DNA from: Nitrospira sp.
GTDB taxonomy: Bacteria > Nitrospirota > Nitrospiria > Nitrospirales > Nitrospiraceae
DNA length: 64,000 bases
Assembly: GCA_024760525.1 (NCBI GenBank)
Contig: CP060499.1
Coordinates: forward strand, 62,001 to 126,000
Direction: 5' to 3'
Position 1 is the first letter of the stretch; each line of letters opens with the position of its first letter. Of the stretch, positions 1 through 9,650 are shown one piece after another. A program made the position numbers and the translations under genes. Under the pieces are notes generated by a model. It ran no database searches. It saw only the letters and a program-made list of their open reading frames with translations, and was not told the DNA's origin.

Positions 1-1
1 A

Positions 2-247
2 GGATTCGGGGATCGACTCAGTGTTGCCGAAATATGTGCGAGGGACTATGACCCCGAAGGCAAAAAACTGAGACCCCATAGTACGCTGATCGGGGAGTAC
101 GACGCCGTTGGAAAAGTGGGAGAGCTGTCGAAACGCACTCGCGAAACCGTGCGTAACTTTTTATTGCATCCAACAAATACTGTTGTTGGCAATAGCGAGT
201 GCTCATCGAAGGTAAACGCGGGAAGCACACTCGACTCGGCGAGGTAG
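2..247 (+). CDS. C-terminal end of an unrecognised protein (5' part outside window)
   Basis: An open frame enters from the left edge at base 2 and ends at a TAG at 245-247, leaving 81 C-terminal residues with no start in the window. The residues look protein-like (mixed charged and hydrophobic, with a cluster around EYDAVGKVGELSKRTRE). I do not recognise the family. It points the same way as the patatin-like gene 150 bp downstream, so the two may belong to one island operon. The minus-strand frames over the same bases look like shadows. A search with the complete upstream gene would settle its identity. Confidence 0.5.
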   Translation, partial: GFGDRLSVAEICARDYDPEGKKLRPHSTLIGEYDAVGKVGELSKRTRETVRNFLLHPTNTVVGNSECSSKVNAGSTLDSAR

Positions 248-396
248 CGAAGTTAGACAGTTGGGGAAAAGAGCCTTGGAAACGGGGGAGAACCCAAGAT
301 TGATGAAGTGGATGACGCTGCATAACATCTTCTGGAAGCCATTAAAGAACCTACCAAAGCTTACACAATTTAATAGGGCCGAACAGAGAGGACGTT

Positions 397-2346
397 GTGA
401 CAAACGATCATGAACCACCGAATGATAGGTTTTGCGACCTGGTAATGAAAGGTGGAACTACAAGCGGTGTGGTGTATCCCAGGGCAATTGCGGAATTATC
501 TCATCACTATCGTTTTAGGAGTATTGGAGGAACATCAGCTGGTGCAATTGCTGCTGCGGTAACAGCGGCTGCGGAATACCAGCGGCGACGCACCGGCTCA
601 CGGAAAGGTTTCGATGAGCTCAACAATATTCCAAACGAACTTGCTGATGAAGTTGCGCCAGGTACACGCAAGTTGCTCACCTTGTTCCAGCCGCAGCCTT
701 CCATGCGCCGACTCTTTTCGGTGTTAGTCTGGGGTTTGAACCGCGAGACCACTTCCTTGCGCATAGGTTGGACCATCATAGGATTTCTGCGTGTCTACTG
801 GCTGGCTACACTAGGGGCGGTGGGATTGGCCGGCTTGTTCGGAGCTGTTTTTGTGTGGCATTTCGCCGTCATTGGATTAAGCTGCATCGCCGCATCCCTG
901 ATATTTGTTATTGCATTGCCGGCATTGGTTGGCACGCAAGTTTTTGCTGACATTACGAGACGGCTGGTAGACAACAACTTTGGTCTATGCACCGGTATGA
1001 CCGTAGATGCAACTGCAGAACATTCTGAGGAGAGATCTAGAGAGACAGCTAGAGATGGGCTCACCCCATGGCTGCATAATCTGATCCAAACGGCGGCGGG
1101 ACGTAGTATCGAAAGCGATCCCCTCACGTTCGGAGACCTGTGGGACGCACCTGGTCTTCCTTCTTGGTTGAATGCATCCACCAATCCCAAACCGCGTTCG
1201 ATTGATCTGCAAATGTTTACCACTAATCTATCTCATGGAAGGCCGTACATTCTCCCTTTATCGGAAGGGAGCTCGCAACAGACGAGGTTTCGAGATCGTG
1301 AACGCCTCTTCTTCAAAGAGAAGGAGATATTAAAAGTTCTGCCTGGGAATGTTGTGAAGTGGATGACAAATAATTCCAAACCATACAGCGTGGATCCTGG
1401 TAGAGAAGGTAAAGACCCCGACGTTAATGACCCAAGTACACAAGATTTGAGGGCCTTACCTCATCCGAAAGACTTTCCCATTTTATTGGCGGCGCGCATG
1501 AGCCTATCATTTCCTTTTCTCTTCTCAGCAATTCCACTTTATGCCATCGACTATGACCTACCCAGTACAGATAGGAAAGTTCGTTGCTGTTGGTTTTCGG
1601 ATGGAGGTATCAGTTCCAACTTTCCCATTCATCTATTCGACGGTTTGGTGCCCATGTGGCCGACCTTCGGCATTACCCTCGAGTCCAGGATTAAAGGGCG
1701 ACGGTCGGTCTTTCTTCCGGACGAATATAGATTTGGCTATGGGGAACGATGGAACCAGATACCGGACAAGGAAGAGAATGCCCCATTGAGTAGATTGGGC
1801 AAGTTCATCTGGGCCATCATCTGCACAATGCAAAACTGGAACGACAATTCCCTTGCACGCATGCCAGGAGTGAGGGACAGGGTTGCTCGTATCAGGCTAG
1901 ATGAACATGAAGGGGGTCTCAATCTCAATATGGAGAAAGATTTCATAGATAGAATTGCCGCCCTTGGTGTGAAGGCAGCAAATGAGCTAGTTGAACGATT
2001 TGCTCTAAAAGGATCAGAGGGCTGGGATGAACATAGATTTGTCAGACTGCATGTTCTACTGAAGATGTTTGAAGCTAGATCGCCTGGAGTCTTAACCGCT
2101 CTTGCCACGGACGGTGGAGGCACAGCTGATTTTGCATCACTGCTAGATAAAATGATGAACGCAAAGGACCAGAGTGGAAATTCTATTCCACCAGCTGGGT
2201 ATGAGAAACCGATGACAAAGGAAGAGCGTGAGGCGATAGACGACTTCATCATCGCGTTGCAGAACCTTGCGATGAAGACGGAACCTCAATCAGTCTCATT
2301 CAAACCAATCCCTCGGCCGGAACTGCGAGTGCGTCCACCGCTCTAG
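397..2346 (+). CDS. Patatin-like phospholipase with an internal membrane segment
   Basis: This 649-residue protein has the patatin serine-hydrolase signature. A glycine-rich oxyanion loop, KGGTTSG, lies at residues 18-24. The nucleophile elbow GGTSAG places the catalytic serine at residue 47. The second member of the Ser-Asp dyad is Asp402 in a DGG motif. Family members release fatty acids from phospholipids or other lipids. Unusually, about 50 very hydrophobic residues (roughly 130-182, two probable membrane spans) are inserted between the elbow and the aspartate, suggesting an inner-membrane enzyme. The start is a GTG preceded by an AGAGAGGA ribosome site, putting the glycine loop in its normal N-terminal place. 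A small membrane protein follows 92 bp later, then two more putative lipid or ester hydrolases. Codon use is more AT-rich than in the rest of the window. The substrate is unknown. Confidence 0.85.
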   Translation: MTNDHEPPNDRFCDLVMKGGTTSGVVYPRAIAELSHHYRFRSIGGTSAGAIAAAVTAAAEYQRRRTGSRKGFDELNNIPNELADEVAPGTRKLLTLFQPQPSMRRLFSVLVWGLNRETTSLRIGWTIIGFLRVYWLATLGAVGLAGLFGAVFVWHFAVIGLSCIAASLIFVIALPALVGTQVFADITRRLVDNNFGLCTGMTVDATAEHSEERSRETARDGLTPWLHNLIQTAAGRSIESDPLTFGDLWDAPGLPSWLNASTNPKPRSIDLQMFTTNLSHGRPYILPLSEGSSQQTRFRDRERLFFKEKEILKVLPGNVVKWMTNNSKPYSVDPGREGKDPDVNDPSTQDLRALPHPKDFPILLAARMSLSFPFLFSAIPLYAIDYDLPSTDRKVRCCWFSDGGISSNFPIHLFDGLVPMWPTFGITLESRIKGRRSVFLPDEYRFGYGERWNQIPDKEENAPLSRLGKFIWAIICTMQNWNDNSLARMPGVRDRVARIRLDEHEGGLNLNMEKDFIDRIAALGVKAANELVERFALKGSEGWDEHRFVRLHVLLKMFEARSPGVLTALATDGGGTADFASLLDKMMNAKDQSGNSIPPAGYEKPMTKEEREAIDDFIIALQNLAMKTEPQSVSFKPIPRPELRVRPPL

Positions 2347-2438
2347 ATTGAGCAGTAAACGACGCAGTGTTACATCTCAATGTCGTGGAATAAGGGTAAG
2401 CGTTAACATTGTGGTTCGCTTAATGAATAGAGGTAAGT

Positions 2439-2966
2439 ATGCACCCATTTTCATGGGTAACACCCGTATATCGTTGGTATTTACTTGCAGCACTTCTTAT
2501 CTCGACTGCCGTATTGATGGGCAAGCTGGCATCACAAGGGAAATCTCTTATAACGGATGCGGCACCAAGAGGAATGTTGTCCTTTCAGTTTAGCTGGAAT
2601 GAATCAGGTGCGAAGAACATTCTTAATTCCTGGGAGCATCTGAAAGCAAAAGCGCGCGACCAACTGTTTTTGGACTATGTCTTTTTAGCAATCTATCCAT
2701 TATTTCTTTCATTAACCTGTGGAATGCTGGCAAACACTCCTGGAAATGAATGGGTAACCCTTGGTGCCTTTCTTTCATGGCTAATCCTTCTAGCCGGACC
2801 CTTGGATGCGGTAGAGAACTATGCGCTCCTTGAGATGATCAGATCGGGTGCATCCGAGGGCATGGCTAAAGTGGCGGGGTGGTGCTCCGGGTTCAAGTTT
2901 GCTTTTGTATTATTAGCACTTAGCTACATTGTTGTTACGGCAGTCGTTATAGGGATCTTAATATGA
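2439..2966 (+). CDS. Small multi-pass membrane protein, unknown function
   Basis: A 175-residue protein with about four hydrophobic segments: near residues 8-28, 70-92, 100-122 and 150-172. A soluble loop of about 40 residues lies between the first two. There is no recognisable catalytic or binding motif. The ATG at 2439 follows an AGAGGTAAG that can act as a ribosome site. The gene lies between the patatin-like and alpha/beta-hydrolase genes on the same strand, so it may anchor or accompany one of them; that is inference from position. A shorter overlapping frame at 2348-2593 is judged a shadow. Confidence 0.6.
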   Translation: MHPFSWVTPVYRWYLLAALLISTAVLMGKLASQGKSLITDAAPRGMLSFQFSWNESGAKNILNSWEHLKAKARDQLFLDYVFLAIYPLFLSLTCGMLANTPGNEWVTLGAFLSWLILLAGPLDAVENYALLEMIRSGASEGMAKVAGWCSGFKFAFVLLALSYIVVTAVVIGILI

Positions 2967-3316
2967 CTGTCACAGCCGAATTTATGCGGCTATGGCCATG
3001 CTGAGCGGAAGGTTTCTGGATGTACTAACCGAGGCTGTCCCACATCCGCCTTCCGAACTCGCCCTATAAGCAGCGGAAGACCATCAGCCTTTACCCTGCC
3101 ACGCGAATATATACCGCGCGAGACATTAGCATATGACCTGCGCGTGATCGGTTGAACCGCTGATGCTGCAATGGGAACCTAGTATAGCTATGCAATGCCT
3201 CGGAAGAAGATATGACTTACAAATAAGGTTACGTTGGGTGAAAACGGTATTTGGCATAGGATGTACCTCTTGTCCAACCACTTTCTGTAAATCGTAATGT
3301 GAATGAGGAGGGATGA
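2967..3316. other. Intergenic stretch, nothing recognised
   Basis: About 350 bp between the membrane-protein gene and the alpha/beta-hydrolase gene. I see only a weak five-pair inverted repeat (AGCCG/CGGCT near 2976-2993). No promoter, RNA gene or coding frame here can be supported. Confidence 0.4.
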
Positions 3317-5512
3317 ATGCACTGCTGCTCGCAAACTCAAGGCCAATATCACGCAGGATCAAATTGTGGTCAATATATGGTCCGGCTATTGACCACTTTA
3401 ACTCTGTTAGGTGCAGGGTTCCTTCTCTTGGGCTGTTCATCGCGATTACCGTACTATATTTCAATTGATTCAAAAGGGGAAAGTCCGTCTGTCTCCATTA
3501 AATGTGTCCTTCCATTAGACCAAATTGTTAAGACAGTACTCATGGATCATCTAAGAGAGGATCTTCCGCACGAAAAGATCGCTCCGGACACGGTCCGCGC
3601 CATACAGCGAAGATTTGAACTGGCGATCGCGTTGGCTGAAGTAGAAATGGGGGTATCAAGCCAAAGACCCGAACTCCTCAACAACGCGGAGGATGAACTT
3701 CTTGCAATCCAGGTACACGAGAACTTGAAGGAGCGCACATGCGAGCAACGCCCAGATGACGCAAAGGAAGATAGACTACTGCCTACGAAAGTCCAGATGC
3801 GGGGGGTCGCGTCTAAAGCCATTGACCCATTGAGACCCGGTCAACCACCGGCCGAGTTTTGGCTCCGACAGGTGGGACGCAAATGGATGGCGACATATTC
3901 ACTCGATCCAGCAGATCCCGATCATTCAATAGATCGGTTTGAGGAGTTCGTGAACTCCTCGCAGCTGTTTCAGACGCTGGCGAACATACGCTTACAAGCA
4001 GATGACGCCGAACAACGGAGCACATGGATAGAAGATGTTCGTGATGATGCCTCATCACAATGGTGTGGCAAACCAGAATCGCCCTGCATGGAGCAGCGTA
4101 GTCTTTACAAAATCATTACCAAGCCGGACGATCTGTACACACAGAGACTTCCTAACTTGATCAAACATATCTCCGAGCAGACTGACCCCAGTATGCGCCA
4201 TCAGCAGCGCATTCTCATCCTCGGCTACCAACTACCCTGGGACGAAGATCGCACTCTCGTCCGTTATGGTGTCACCTTCTATTTCGCGGATCGGCTTGAT
4301 CCAGTCAACAAGACCACTGTGACCAAATTAGTGGGATATGACCTGGTCTATGCCAATGAAGCGACACCAGCTCCTCGAGCCCAAGAGAAAAGGGAGCAAC
4401 AGAAACCTGACCAAACCCCCATTTGGATGCAAGCAGCAAATTGGGCTGGGTATCCGTTCTCCGCCGCGATCGGATTAAAGAACGCAGCCTTCGAGTTGAC
4501 AAAGATCCCGTTCAGCACTTTAGCAGCCTTTGTTGCCGGCCGCGATCCCCTGAATTACCCGGTCCAAGACTTCCTCAACGCCTGGGATGCCCTAGTCGTG
4601 GAATTTGGGCGACCTCGTCGTCATATTTTGGCAAGCTTTTATCGATTCCTGACCGAAACACCATTGGTCGGTCAAGCATTTCAGTACAATTGGGGCGCAG
4701 ATTTCTCCGAACCGGACCAATTACCTTTAAACCTGCGGCGAAAGATATTTCTGTCTCGAGGTATTTATGGCGGACATAAGTGGGGGCAAGATACTGGGTT
4801 ATGGGCAGCATTCGCTCAACAGGTTTATCCTCTCACCTATGATGTGTACAGCCCCCCATACCGACACGGGACAGCGATTGATGTCACATGGTCTATGTTC
4901 AACCTTTCGCATGGCCCCGCCTATACCGAAGCGCGCTATGTGATGGAAAACGCTAATCCTGATGATCGTATTTATCTCGCAGGTCATAGTGGGGGGGTGC
5001 AGAGAAGTGCTGCAGCTTCGCGGATCCTGTGGCACCATCGCTATCGGGTGATTAAGGTCCTCGGAATTGCGGGACCTAGTATCGGGCAAGCCTTTGTCGA
5101 TCCTCGATACCCCGAGGCCTTTCCCGTCTATTTGAGTGCAGGTCCGGGAGCCAATGAGGATATTGTTTCGAAGATTGGGCTCGTCGCGGAGGGGTTCAGC
5201 AGCATCCTTCGTTATGGCATCGTTGTTCCTGCGAAATATGTCGTCGGTATTTGCTGCCTCACCGCCACCCGATGCCGCGACGCGGTGTATAGACATGCTG
5301 ACCGCATCGGGTACTCAAATGCCGAGATAGTGAGAGTCCAACAAAAGCCCTCCAGTCAACATCAGACTCCGTTTCGCCTCGCATTAGGCAATCGACTGAT
5401 TTTTGATGCTTATGTCCGCAGTGAATTTGCAACTGCCTTTCGTGAAGATTTGGAACGGCCAATGCGGCCGAATCGAACGGATCGTCCGGCTGCCTTTGAC
5501 TGGGACCACTAA
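3317..5512 (+). CDS. Lipoprotein-like alpha/beta hydrolase
   Basis: A 731-residue protein. Residues 21-45 form a hydrophobic signal ending in a lipobox-like LLLGCSS, so the mature protein is probably a lipoprotein. The C-terminal third carries a serine-hydrolase nucleophile elbow, AGHSGG, with the serine at about residue 558, after a strand reading DDRIYL. That is the usual order in alpha/beta hydrolases. The middle 400 residues have no motif I recognise. The ATG at 3317 has an excellent GGAGG ribosome site. A second in-frame ATG at 3377 has none but would give a more typical short lipoprotein signal, so the start is uncertain. It lies in a run of three hydrolase genes on one strand and could act on lipids or esters at the cell envelope. 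The substrate cannot be told from sequence. Confidence 0.7.
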   Translation: MHCCSQTQGQYHAGSNCGQYMVRLLTTLTLLGAGFLLLGCSSRLPYYISIDSKGESPSVSIKCVLPLDQIVKTVLMDHLREDLPHEKIAPDTVRAIQRRFELAIALAEVEMGVSSQRPELLNNAEDELLAIQVHENLKERTCEQRPDDAKEDRLLPTKVQMRGVASKAIDPLRPGQPPAEFWLRQVGRKWMATYSLDPADPDHSIDRFEEFVNSSQLFQTLANIRLQADDAEQRSTWIEDVRDDASSQWCGKPESPCMEQRSLYKIITKPDDLYTQRLPNLIKHISEQTDPSMRHQQRILILGYQLPWDEDRTLVRYGVTFYFADRLDPVNKTTVTKLVGYDLVYANEATPAPRAQEKREQQKPDQTPIWMQAANWAGYPFSAAIGLKNAAFELTKIPFSTLAAFVAGRDPLNYPVQDFLNAWDALVVEFGRPRRHILASFYRFLTETPLVGQAFQYNWGADFSEPDQLPLNLRRKIFLSRGIYGGHKWGQDTGLWAAFAQQVYPLTYDVYSPPYRHGTAIDVTWSMFNLSHGPAYTEARYVMENANPDDRIYLAGHSGGVQRSAAASRILWHHRYRVIKVLGIAGPSIGQAFVDPRYPEAFPVYLSAGPGANEDIVSKIGLVAEGFSSILRYGIVVPAKYVVGICCLTATRCRDAVYRHADRIGYSNAEIVRVQQKPSSQHQTPFRLALGNRLIFDAYVRSEFATAFREDLERPMRPNRTDRPAAFDWDH

Positions 5513-5735
5513 GCGACTCGGTTCGGGAAATCTAGGGAGCTTCACCACACAAGCGGAAGGAGAACGGACCTGACGCAGATTTCCTTAAGCCATTTAAAAT
5601 TAGGTGAAATGGAGAAAGACCATTGCCTTGAGTCTGGGTAGTTGTTCAGCCGAACGTCGTGGATTGACAGTCGTTAGAGCCCTTCAGAAACGTCAGGCAC
5701 ACCAAGAAGAGTGATGTGGAAGGGGAGGTGACACT

Positions 5736-6830
5736 ATGGCTAGACCGGGCAAAAAGAAACCGAGTGGAAAGAGAAGTCGGAAGTCTTTTCAAGGCGGAGG
5801 TAAAGCCACAGCCAGCAAGGGCGGACCCGTATCCCTTGCCGAGGCGCAAGCTTTGGCAAGGACGCAAATCCAGAAAGTAATGCGTGGGCACCAGCGACGT
5901 GGGGCTCAAAAAAGAGTCGGGCCACCGGGAGGAGAAGTATTTGTCGCATTGAGAGATTTAGCACAGGCACGCCGGAAGGTGCGTGAAGCATACAAGCGGG
6001 AACATCAAGAGCGGATCAAGGAATACACTGGTGTAATGAAAATTATGAAGATCCGGGGCGTCAAAGGCCTTCCCTCTACGTCCCAGCCACTTCAAATCTT
6101 AGCGGAGGGTGATTCCTGGTTTGATTATCCATATCCAAGGTTTGGTGGCGGCATCATTCCGCGACTGGACCCACTAATTGGAGTCGAGATTCTCAATTTG
6201 GCAAAAGCTGGGGACCAAGTTCGGAAAATGATGGATGTGGAGCAGCGAAAGGAACTTGTTGAGCATTTGCAGGATGGGAGTCCGACGGGGGGCCCATGGG
6301 ACGTGCTGCTTTTCTCTGGCGGGGGCAACGATGTAGTAGACAATCACTTGGAGGCGTGTATCAAGGAATACAATCCGGCGATACCCTTGCCCGACCATAT
6401 CGAGCAAGGGAACTATGACGCTGTCCTTAGGCTTCTGCGAAAGGGCTATGAAGATTTAATTGCCATACGAGATGCAACGAGCCCCGCAACGCATCTAATA
6501 TTTCACGCTTACGACTTTGCCATACCTGACGGGCGAGGGGCCTTGTGGTTTGGACCCTGGCTGGAACCTGCATTTAATCACCGTCACTTTCCTCGCCGTC
6601 CGCAACTGCGTGAAAAGATCGAGGTAGTGAAAGCGATGTTGCAACAGTTCGCCATGTTGCTCCAATCGCTGGAACGACCTGGAGTGACGTTCATTAATGC
6701 GCAAGGCACGCTTTCGCCACAACCGAGTTCATGGCATAATGAAATGCATCCAGGCAAAGTCGGCTTCAATCGCTTTGCGCAGATCTTTCACAATAAATTG
6801 AAAGCACTTTTTCCTGGTCGCATTCTGTAA
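5736..6830 (+). CDS. SGNH/GDSL-type hydrolase
   Basis: A 364-residue protein. Block I of the SGNH fold is clear: EGDSWFDYP, with the nucleophile serine near residue 127. Block III is SGGGNDVV at about 193-200, and block V is a C-terminal HNEMHPGKVGF with the catalytic His near residue 338. The family contains esterases, lipases and acyl-transferring hydrolases. The first 100 residues are very basic (KKKPSGKRSRKS and later Lys/Arg-rich helices) with no signal peptide, so the protein is probably cytosolic or exported by another route. The start at 5736 has a GGGGAGG ribosome site. Third hydrolase of the putative island segment and the last gene before the tRNA fragment at 7275. Role unknown. 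Confidence 0.8.
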   Translation: MARPGKKKPSGKRSRKSFQGGGKATASKGGPVSLAEAQALARTQIQKVMRGHQRRGAQKRVGPPGGEVFVALRDLAQARRKVREAYKREHQERIKEYTGVMKIMKIRGVKGLPSTSQPLQILAEGDSWFDYPYPRFGGGIIPRLDPLIGVEILNLAKAGDQVRKMMDVEQRKELVEHLQDGSPTGGPWDVLLFSGGGNDVVDNHLEACIKEYNPAIPLPDHIEQGNYDAVLRLLRKGYEDLIAIRDATSPATHLIFHAYDFAIPDGRGALWFGPWLEPAFNHRHFPRRPQLREKIEVVKAMLQQFAMLLQSLERPGVTFINAQGTLSPQPSSWHNEMHPGKVGFNRFAQIFHNKLKALFPGRIL

Positions 6831-7274
6831 CAGGTCTCATTTGTTGCGGGTCCGAGAACTGTTCAGCGTTGGTGGTAAGAATGAAGCGCAAACACTAGAC
6901 ACAATATGAAAATCAGGGTCTAACGAATAGTCGATCGATCACTAACGCTCTCCTTGCAAGAACCATGGGTTTAGAGTGCTTAGGCAACATCTCTCATCAA
7001 CGTTAAGCCGCCAAAGCATTCACGTCAATTTGGAATGTCAGGGGATCGCTTCCCCATTTAGTAGATCCCGTTGAGGACACCATCTGTCTAAAAGTCAGAA
7101 TGATGATTCCTGAGAAGCGACCAATTTGTGACAAGAATTTGCAGGAAGAGAAGGAATAGGATGGAAATATATAGAATCAATAGAAGGCCATAACATGCAG
7201 GTATTGCAGATAAATTGGGGAAACAATTGCAATAGCGAGCACTTGTCAAAACACCACAATTTGAACTTATAAGA
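6831..7274. other. Non-coding island edge before the tRNA fragment
   Basis: AT-rich sequence between the SGNH hydrolase and the tRNA 3' fragment. No frame here has protein-like features. I looked for the 5' half of a tRNA whose acceptor strand would pair with the CCGGCTC at 7300-7306 (it should read GAGCCGG) and did not find one. Confidence 0.5.
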
Positions 7275-7310
7275 CAAGGGCCCTGGGTTCGAGTCCCAGC
7301 CGGCTCACCA
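7275..7310 (+). repeat. 3' tRNA gene fragment, probable integration (att) site
   Basis: Bases 7283-7299 form a perfect T arm: CTGGG, the seven-base loop TTCGAGT, then CCCAG. They are followed by a seven-base acceptor strand CCGGCTC, a discriminator A and CCA at 7308-7310. This is exactly the 3' third of a tRNA gene. The D arm, anticodon arm and 5' acceptor strand are absent upstream. Isolated tRNA 3' ends typically mark where an element integrated by site-specific recombination at a tRNA gene. The parent tRNA cannot be named from this piece. Confidence 0.75.
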
Positions 7311-7681
7311 CGTTGGACTAGAGACAGAACTTTCAAAACGACGCTCATCCTCAGTCCGCCTGCCTAGCCTCTGCCATGTTGGGTTGACTCGGCGACGAAC
7401 AGGTCTGGGAAGCGAAATAGCCCACAAATCCATCTTCCCTTGAGTTGGCTCTAGCGAACTCTTCATCAGGCTGCCGCAAGATGCGTGACGGTTCGTAATC
7501 ATGCCGTTGCGATGGTGATGTACAAAACCAACGCATGTTTGTTTTGAGTATGAGTGACGACCACCGATGTGTTATCACCTTAGCACTGACTGTGTGGCGG
7601 ACGCGGGCCACTCCCTGCAGTAATCCTCACAGTATAAGAATAACGTTTCGAACCATTACAACCTGTCGTGGAGACGTAACA

Positions 7682-7852
7682 ATGCCCAAAGCCCGCAGTG
7701 CTGGCCAGTGTTATCGATGCGAAGCCGGAGATCGAGTCAGGATGACCTTCATGACGTGCAGCCGTTGCCGCCGGTATTTCTGTAGTGAGCACGGCACGCC
7801 GCAATTGGAACAATGCGACACATGCCTTGAGGGCGGCGAAGAGATGGACTAG
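7682..7852 (+). CDS. Small cysteine-rich zinc-ribbon-like protein
   Basis: A 56-residue protein with three CxxC pairs (CYRC, CSRC, CDTC) and an additional FCSEH, spaced as in small treble-clef or zinc-ribbon proteins that bind two zinc ions. The start ATG at 7682 has a GGAG eight bases upstream. It lies just outside the tRNA fragment and has no operon partner. The family was not recognised beyond the metal-binding pattern. A longer in-frame upstream extension to 7535 has no Cys motif and no convincing ribosome site, so I left it out. Confidence 0.55.
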   Translation: MPKARSAGQCYRCEAGDRVRMTFMTCSRCRRYFCSEHGTPQLEQCDTCLEGGEEMD

Positions 7853-8139
7853 GGGATGATCAATCAGCCGCATCGTGTCACCTATCTTTCAATAAGTTTT
7901 GGTCACTCACCGAGCCGGCCGGTCGTTCATAGGACGCTTCGAACGCGTTATCCAAACACTATTTAGCCTCTTAGCCTCGAGTCCGCGCAAAACCGGACGC
8001 TAACCACACGCACTACTGAGTTATCAAAGGCGAGTCTCTCTGACAAGACTCATCGACGACACGATCCGGCCCTCGACGTCGCGTGAACTCCAAGCCATCG
8101 CATAAATAGGTAACTTCGTAGTAAGAAGTAACGTTGTCA

Positions 8140-8784
8140 ATGAACAAAGATACTGTATCGCCCTATGTTGGACTCATAGGGGTATTTTTCTCGGTCTGGG
8201 CTGGAGTGATCCAACCCTGTTGGGCTCAATCAGAGGCCATATCACCGAACGCACGAGCTATTCTGAAGCGCGGAACGATAGAAGCCGGCGGGTCGGTAGG
8301 GTACTGGAATGAGTTCCTCTTTCCCACCGAGGCACACTCGGCAAACCGTTACGCCGTCTTTATCATGCCCAGGATAGGGGTGGTCATGACCGATGAAATG
8401 CATGCCGGCGTGCTCTCGGGGAACCTGGAGGTCCTTGCGGAACCGTTCTATGGTCGGTTCAAGAACGGATTTTCTGCCGATGCAGTCGGGAGTTCGCTGG
8501 TCATCAAATACAACCTACTCTCATTCGGACGCTGGGTGCCATTCTGGGATGCTGGAGTTGGATTGCTGTGGACCGATCTCGCTCCCCGGATTGCTGAGGA
8601 CAGTAGTCAGGTGAATGTTGCCCTTGAGACTGGGCCAGGTGTTCAATACTTTGCGACGACACGCATGGCTGTGACAGTGGGAGTGCGATACCATCACATT
8701 TCGAATGCCTGGATAGGAGAACGGAACTTGGGGTTGGACGCCGCGCTTCCGTATGCTGGAGTGTCTTGGATCTGGTCACACTAA
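8140..8784 (+). CDS. pagL: PagL-like lipid A 3-O-deacylase (outer membrane)
   Basis: A 214-residue outer-membrane beta-barrel. It starts with a signal peptide ending near PCWAQ, followed by alternating-hydrophobicity strands. Near the C-terminus, the block HHISNAWIGERNLG matches the PagL/acyloxyacyl-hydrolase active site (His-x-Ser-Asn-Ala followed by Asn and Gly). The protein ends in an aromatic-rich final strand (WIWSH), as barrels do. PagL removes the 3-O acyl chain of lipid A and remodels the outer leaflet. I chose the ATG at 8140; a TTG two codons upstream is also possible. The gene is monocistronic. Confidence 0.75.
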   Translation: MNKDTVSPYVGLIGVFFSVWAGVIQPCWAQSEAISPNARAILKRGTIEAGGSVGYWNEFLFPTEAHSANRYAVFIMPRIGVVMTDEMHAGVLSGNLEVLAEPFYGRFKNGFSADAVGSSLVIKYNLLSFGRWVPFWDAGVGLLWTDLAPRIAEDSSQVNVALETGPGVQYFATTRMAVTVGVRYHHISNAWIGERNLGLDAALPYAGVSWIWSH

Positions 8785-9031
8785 GGCTGCTGAAAGCCAG
8801 GTGTACTGCCGCCACGCGGCAACGACCAGCTTTTTCGGTCGTACAAAGATCAATCCGCCCGCTCCGCGTGACTGGCACGTGGACCGGTTCTTGTTTGTGT
8901 ACCACTCCATGACATGCTAGCCTTCCTTGTGGCCTTTCTAAGCGAAGGCTTCATTCTGCGCCAACGTGGCATCGAGTTCTGCCGCGTGGTGCGTCCCATC
9001 CACGGATGGCCTTGCCAATGCACGACACCTA

Positions 9032-9568
9032 ATGGACCCGATCACGCACACATGTTCCGGTATTCTGCTGGGGCAGGGGCTGCGTCCGCTCACGGCGGTG
9101 CGGAAGACGACGCTGCTGGTGGCGGGACTGGCCGCCTTTGCACCGGATCTCGATTCCGTCAGTTACCTCTGGGGATCGGACGCCTTTTACCGGGTGCATC
9201 ATACTTACACGCATACACTTGTGGGGGTTGTACTATTGGCGCTGGTGCTAGCCGCCATCGAGAGCCGCTGGCTCAAGACCCTGTCCTTCTCGCGTCTGCT
9301 GGGGCTCAACATGGTCGGAGGCGCGATCCATCTATGCGGCGACATGATCGCGCTCTGGCCGCTCCGGATCCTCTGGCCATTCAGCGACTATGATTTCGTC
9401 CTCAAATGGACCAGTGACTTCGATTATGTGGTGCTGGCGGTGGTGGTCGTGGCGACTGGCTTATCCGAAACGGATGGCTTTCAGCATCGTGCCCCCTGGA
9501 TCATCGCCGGCGGGTTTCTCATCCTTCTTGCCTATTTTCTGCTCATCCCCGGTTGGGGAGGGGCCTGA
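9032..9568 (+). CDS. YdjM-type membrane-bound metal-dependent hydrolase
   Basis: A 178-residue membrane protein opening with DPITHTCSG, followed by APDLDS and HHTYTHTL. These conserved Asp/His motifs typify the YdjM (DUF457) family of inner-membrane predicted metal-dependent hydrolases. About five hydrophobic segments follow. The ATG at 9032 was chosen because the family motif starts at residue 2 (MDPITH). The longer reading to 8966 adds a Ser/Ala-rich stretch with no family match. The biological substrate of this family is not established. The gene stands alone. Confidence 0.7.
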   Translation: MDPITHTCSGILLGQGLRPLTAVRKTTLLVAGLAAFAPDLDSVSYLWGSDAFYRVHHTYTHTLVGVVLLALVLAAIESRWLKTLSFSRLLGLNMVGGAIHLCGDMIALWPLRILWPFSDYDFVLKWTSDFDYVVLAVVVVATGLSETDGFQHRAPWIIAGGFLILLAYFLLIPGWGGA

Positions 9569-9650
9569 ATCCGGTTTCGCCGGAGATGAGCAATAACATG
9601 ATGCCCGCTGTGCACTCGTTCGCCCCTGCGTCGCTAAAATGGGGAAGAGC

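Noticed and set aside
7200..7310. Complete tRNA gene
   Set aside because: Only the T arm and 3' acceptor strand are there; no GAGCCGG 5' strand or D/anticodon arms upstream.
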